Source: an uncultured Bacilli bacterium
GTDB lineage: Bacteria > Bacillota_I > Bacilli_A > RF39 > UBA660
Reading direction: 5' to 3'
Length of the DNA stretch: 32,960 nucleotides
Assembly (NCBI GenBank): GCA_944358705.1
Contig: CALVRR010000020.1
Location: forward strand, 1 to 32,960
Under the pieces are notes generated by a model. That model worked only from the letters and a program-made list of their open reading frames with translations, ran no database searches and was not told the DNA's origin. Within the stretch, counting starts at the first letter, position 1. Every line of letters starts with the position of its first letter. The position numbers and the translations under genes were made by a program. Of the stretch, positions 31,519 through 32,960 are shown in pieces.

Positions 31519-32960
31519 ATGAAGAAAAAATATATTATTCCAATAATAGCGATAATAATAACAATAGTATCAGCAACTCTATTCATAAAAAAGCCAAGTT
31601 ATGCTATTGAAAATGCTTGTCCATATAACATCACAGTTACTGCCGATACCAAAACCACATCATTTATTCAAAGTGGAAACAACAAAATAGCATTACCTTC
31701 TAATATTAACTTTACACAAAATCCAGAAGATAATAATTCAAATCCAATATTTTTAACATTAAATGGAATATTTGATAAATATATATATAAAGACACCTCT
31801 TTAGGTGAAGAGTCAGCAATGAATAATGTACCTATGACTCGAGGAAATACATCATCGATACTAATGGGGTATTTAATAAACGATACTAGTTTTAGTACGA
31901 ATAAAGAAGAAGATAATTATTACAAACAATTATTAATTTTATGGGCTCTGGATCGTCTAGAGGGATATGATGACAAATATAATTATAGTTATGATTTTTC
32001 AGAAAGTGGCATAGTAACAAGTGAAAAAGAAACAAACTATGAAGATAAATTTGAAATTATAGGTATTAGAGATAAAAATGTTCATTGGAAATTTAACAAT
32101 CGCTTATCCGCTGGAGATAAAGAAATGTTAAAGAATTCTTCCGTGGGAGATAAAATGGAAGAATACCTAAAAGAATGGGATGAATATGTAGATTGGTATA
32201 TTGAGGACAATCAAATGGTAGAATTAAATCCAATTACGAAAGAGGATATAACGTATCATGTAACCAATGACTACATTGAAACAAATTTAATTACTCCAAC
32301 TAGTGTAAATAAGATATATAAGGATAAGTTCGCTGGTTATAAAGTAGAAGTCTCTGCCCCTACAATAGTAGTAAATAGTAAAGGAGAAGAACAGACAGAG
32401 TTTCTAGCAGGAGAAGGATTTAAAGTACGTATTCCAATTGATGAAATTATAAATAAATCCATCGATTTTCAAATAAAAATACAAGGGTATTTTGATTTCC
32501 AAAGTGTACAAATATATCATGATATGAGACCTAATAGAGCTCAAATATCAGGAGAAAAAGAATCCCTTTTAAATCAATTGACAAAATCTAGCTTTGTTCA
32601 AAAATGTACTGCTAAGGAAAGAAAAGAAGCAGAGCAAATAGTAATTGAATTTAATCAACCAGTAGGAAATCTAAATATCAAAGTAATCGATGCCGAAACC
32701 AAAGAAAATCTTGCGAAAGCAAAAATAGAAATATACGATAAATCAGGAAATATTATCTACAGGTATGAAACAACAAATAGCGAATTAAATATCACTTTAC
32801 CAGTCGGAGAATATACGGTAAAACAAATAGTAACTCCACCAAACTATCAAGCGAGAGTCGTAGAACAAAAAGTAACGATTACCGAAAATGGAGAAACGGA
32901 TGCCGTATTAGAAAATATCCAACTGGTAGAAGTACCGGATACTTTAAAGAAAACAACAAC
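31519..32960 (+). CDS. Secreted adhesin-like surface protein with a SpaA-type domain (3' truncated by the window)
   Basis: 480 residues are visible and the frame is still open at the window end. ATG 31519 follows AAAGGAG (31504-31510) by 8 bases. A signal sequence (about 1-29, ending PSYA) leads to a large domain of about 350 residues. It has a Trp-containing helix (LLILWALDRLEGYDD) that recalls thioester/Cna-B-type adhesin heads, though I cannot see a TQxA motif. From about 381 to 469 lies a prealbumin-like (SpaA) domain: GNLNIKVIDAETKENLAKAK, IEIYDKSGNI, TLPVGEYTVKQIVTPPNY, VTITENG. It then reads VEVPDTLKKTTT, the kind of lead-in that precedes a sorting signal or membrane anchor. Probably wall- or membrane-attached. 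Confidence 0.8.
   Translation, partial: MKKKYIIPIIAIIITIVSATLFIKKPSYAIENACPYNITVTADTKTTSFIQSGNNKIALPSNINFTQNPEDNNSNPIFLTLNGIFDKYIYKDTSLGEESAMNNVPMTRGNTSSILMGYLINDTSFSTNKEEDNYYKQLLILWALDRLEGYDDKYNYSYDFSESGIVTSEKETNYEDKFEIIGIRDKNVHWKFNNRLSAGDKEMLKNSSVGDKMEEYLKEWDEYVDWYIEDNQMVELNPITKEDITYHVTNDYIETNLITPTSVNKIYKDKFAGYKVEVSAPTIVVNSKGEEQTEFLAGEGFKVRIPIDEIINKSIDFQIKIQGYFDFQSVQIYHDMRPNRAQISGEKESLLNQLTKSSFVQKCTAKERKEAEQIVIEFNQPVGNLNIKVIDAETKENLAKAKIEIYDKSGNIIYRYETTNSELNITLPVGEYTVKQIVTPPNYQARVVEQKVTITENGETDAVLENIQLVEVPDTLKKTT

Noticed and set aside
32925..32960. LPxTG-type sorting signal in VPDTLKKTTT
   Set aside because: The motif is not LPxTG and the sequence ends before any hydrophobic anchor could be seen.

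Overview
The window is AT-rich DNA from a low-GC Gram-positive bacterium. It shows strong AGGAGG-type ribosome binding sites, TATAAT promoters (often with an upstream TGn), U-tailed hairpin terminators and two CIRCE/HrcA heat-shock operators. TGA is used as a stop codon, so this is genetic code 11 and not a mycoplasma code. The gene mix (phosphoketolase, HtpG, Hsp20, TrhA, UcpA-like SDR, GalE, a small alarmone synthetase, an AarF-type kinase) and many short hypothetical proteins suggest a fermentative, probably gut-associated Bacillota lineage. That placement is inference; no rRNA is present. Every gene except the collagen-like one lies on the + strand.

Layout. 1-111: the tail of a probable Zn-alcohol dehydrogenase, ending in a bidirectional terminator shared with a convergent collagen-like protein gene (153-1199, minus strand). 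1318-3914: a tight three-gene cluster divergent from it, encoding a five-LysM protein, a small beta-sandwich-like protein and a SpoIID-like protein with three peptidoglycan-binding domains. None of these has a signal peptide, which together with the collagen-like gene suggests a spore- or envelope-layer module. 4031-9705: single genes, namely a hypothetical, CIRCE-controlled htpG, an Rpn-family nuclease, ucpA and trhA. 9795-13443: an ABC exporter (ATPase plus FtsX-like permease) with a downstream Cys-containing hypothetical. 13545-15881: phosphoketolase. 15948-18270: a frameshifted small gene, a phasin-like protein and an AarF/UbiB kinase, overlapping end to end. 18399-20102: an orphan prepilin-like surface protein under a perfect sigma-A promoter. 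20278-20673: CIRCE-controlled hsp20.

20799-25434: small hypotheticals, a small (p)ppGpp synthetase with a hairpin in its leader, then a cysteine desulfurase overlapping a CPHC thioredoxin-membrane fusion. 25505-27593: a run of four small genes (DUF1292-like, a Pro/Glu-rich protein, a tail-anchored protein, and a membrane-anchored EF-Tu domain-2-like barrel). 27700-31451: an anchored zinc metallopeptidase, a NUDIX hydrolase, galE and a multi-pass membrane protein. 31519-end: a secreted adhesin-like protein cut by the window edge.

The most interesting items are the signal-less wall-binding cluster facing a collagen-like gene, the matched CIRCE/-35 architecture, two genes whose best ribosome binding site points to ATC/ATA rather than ATG, the hairpin leader of the alarmone synthetase, the one-base frameshift at 16001-16005, and the EF-Tu domain-2-like barrel on a membrane anchor. 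No intergenic gap reaches 300 bases. I saw no tRNA, rRNA, CRISPR array or insertion sequence.
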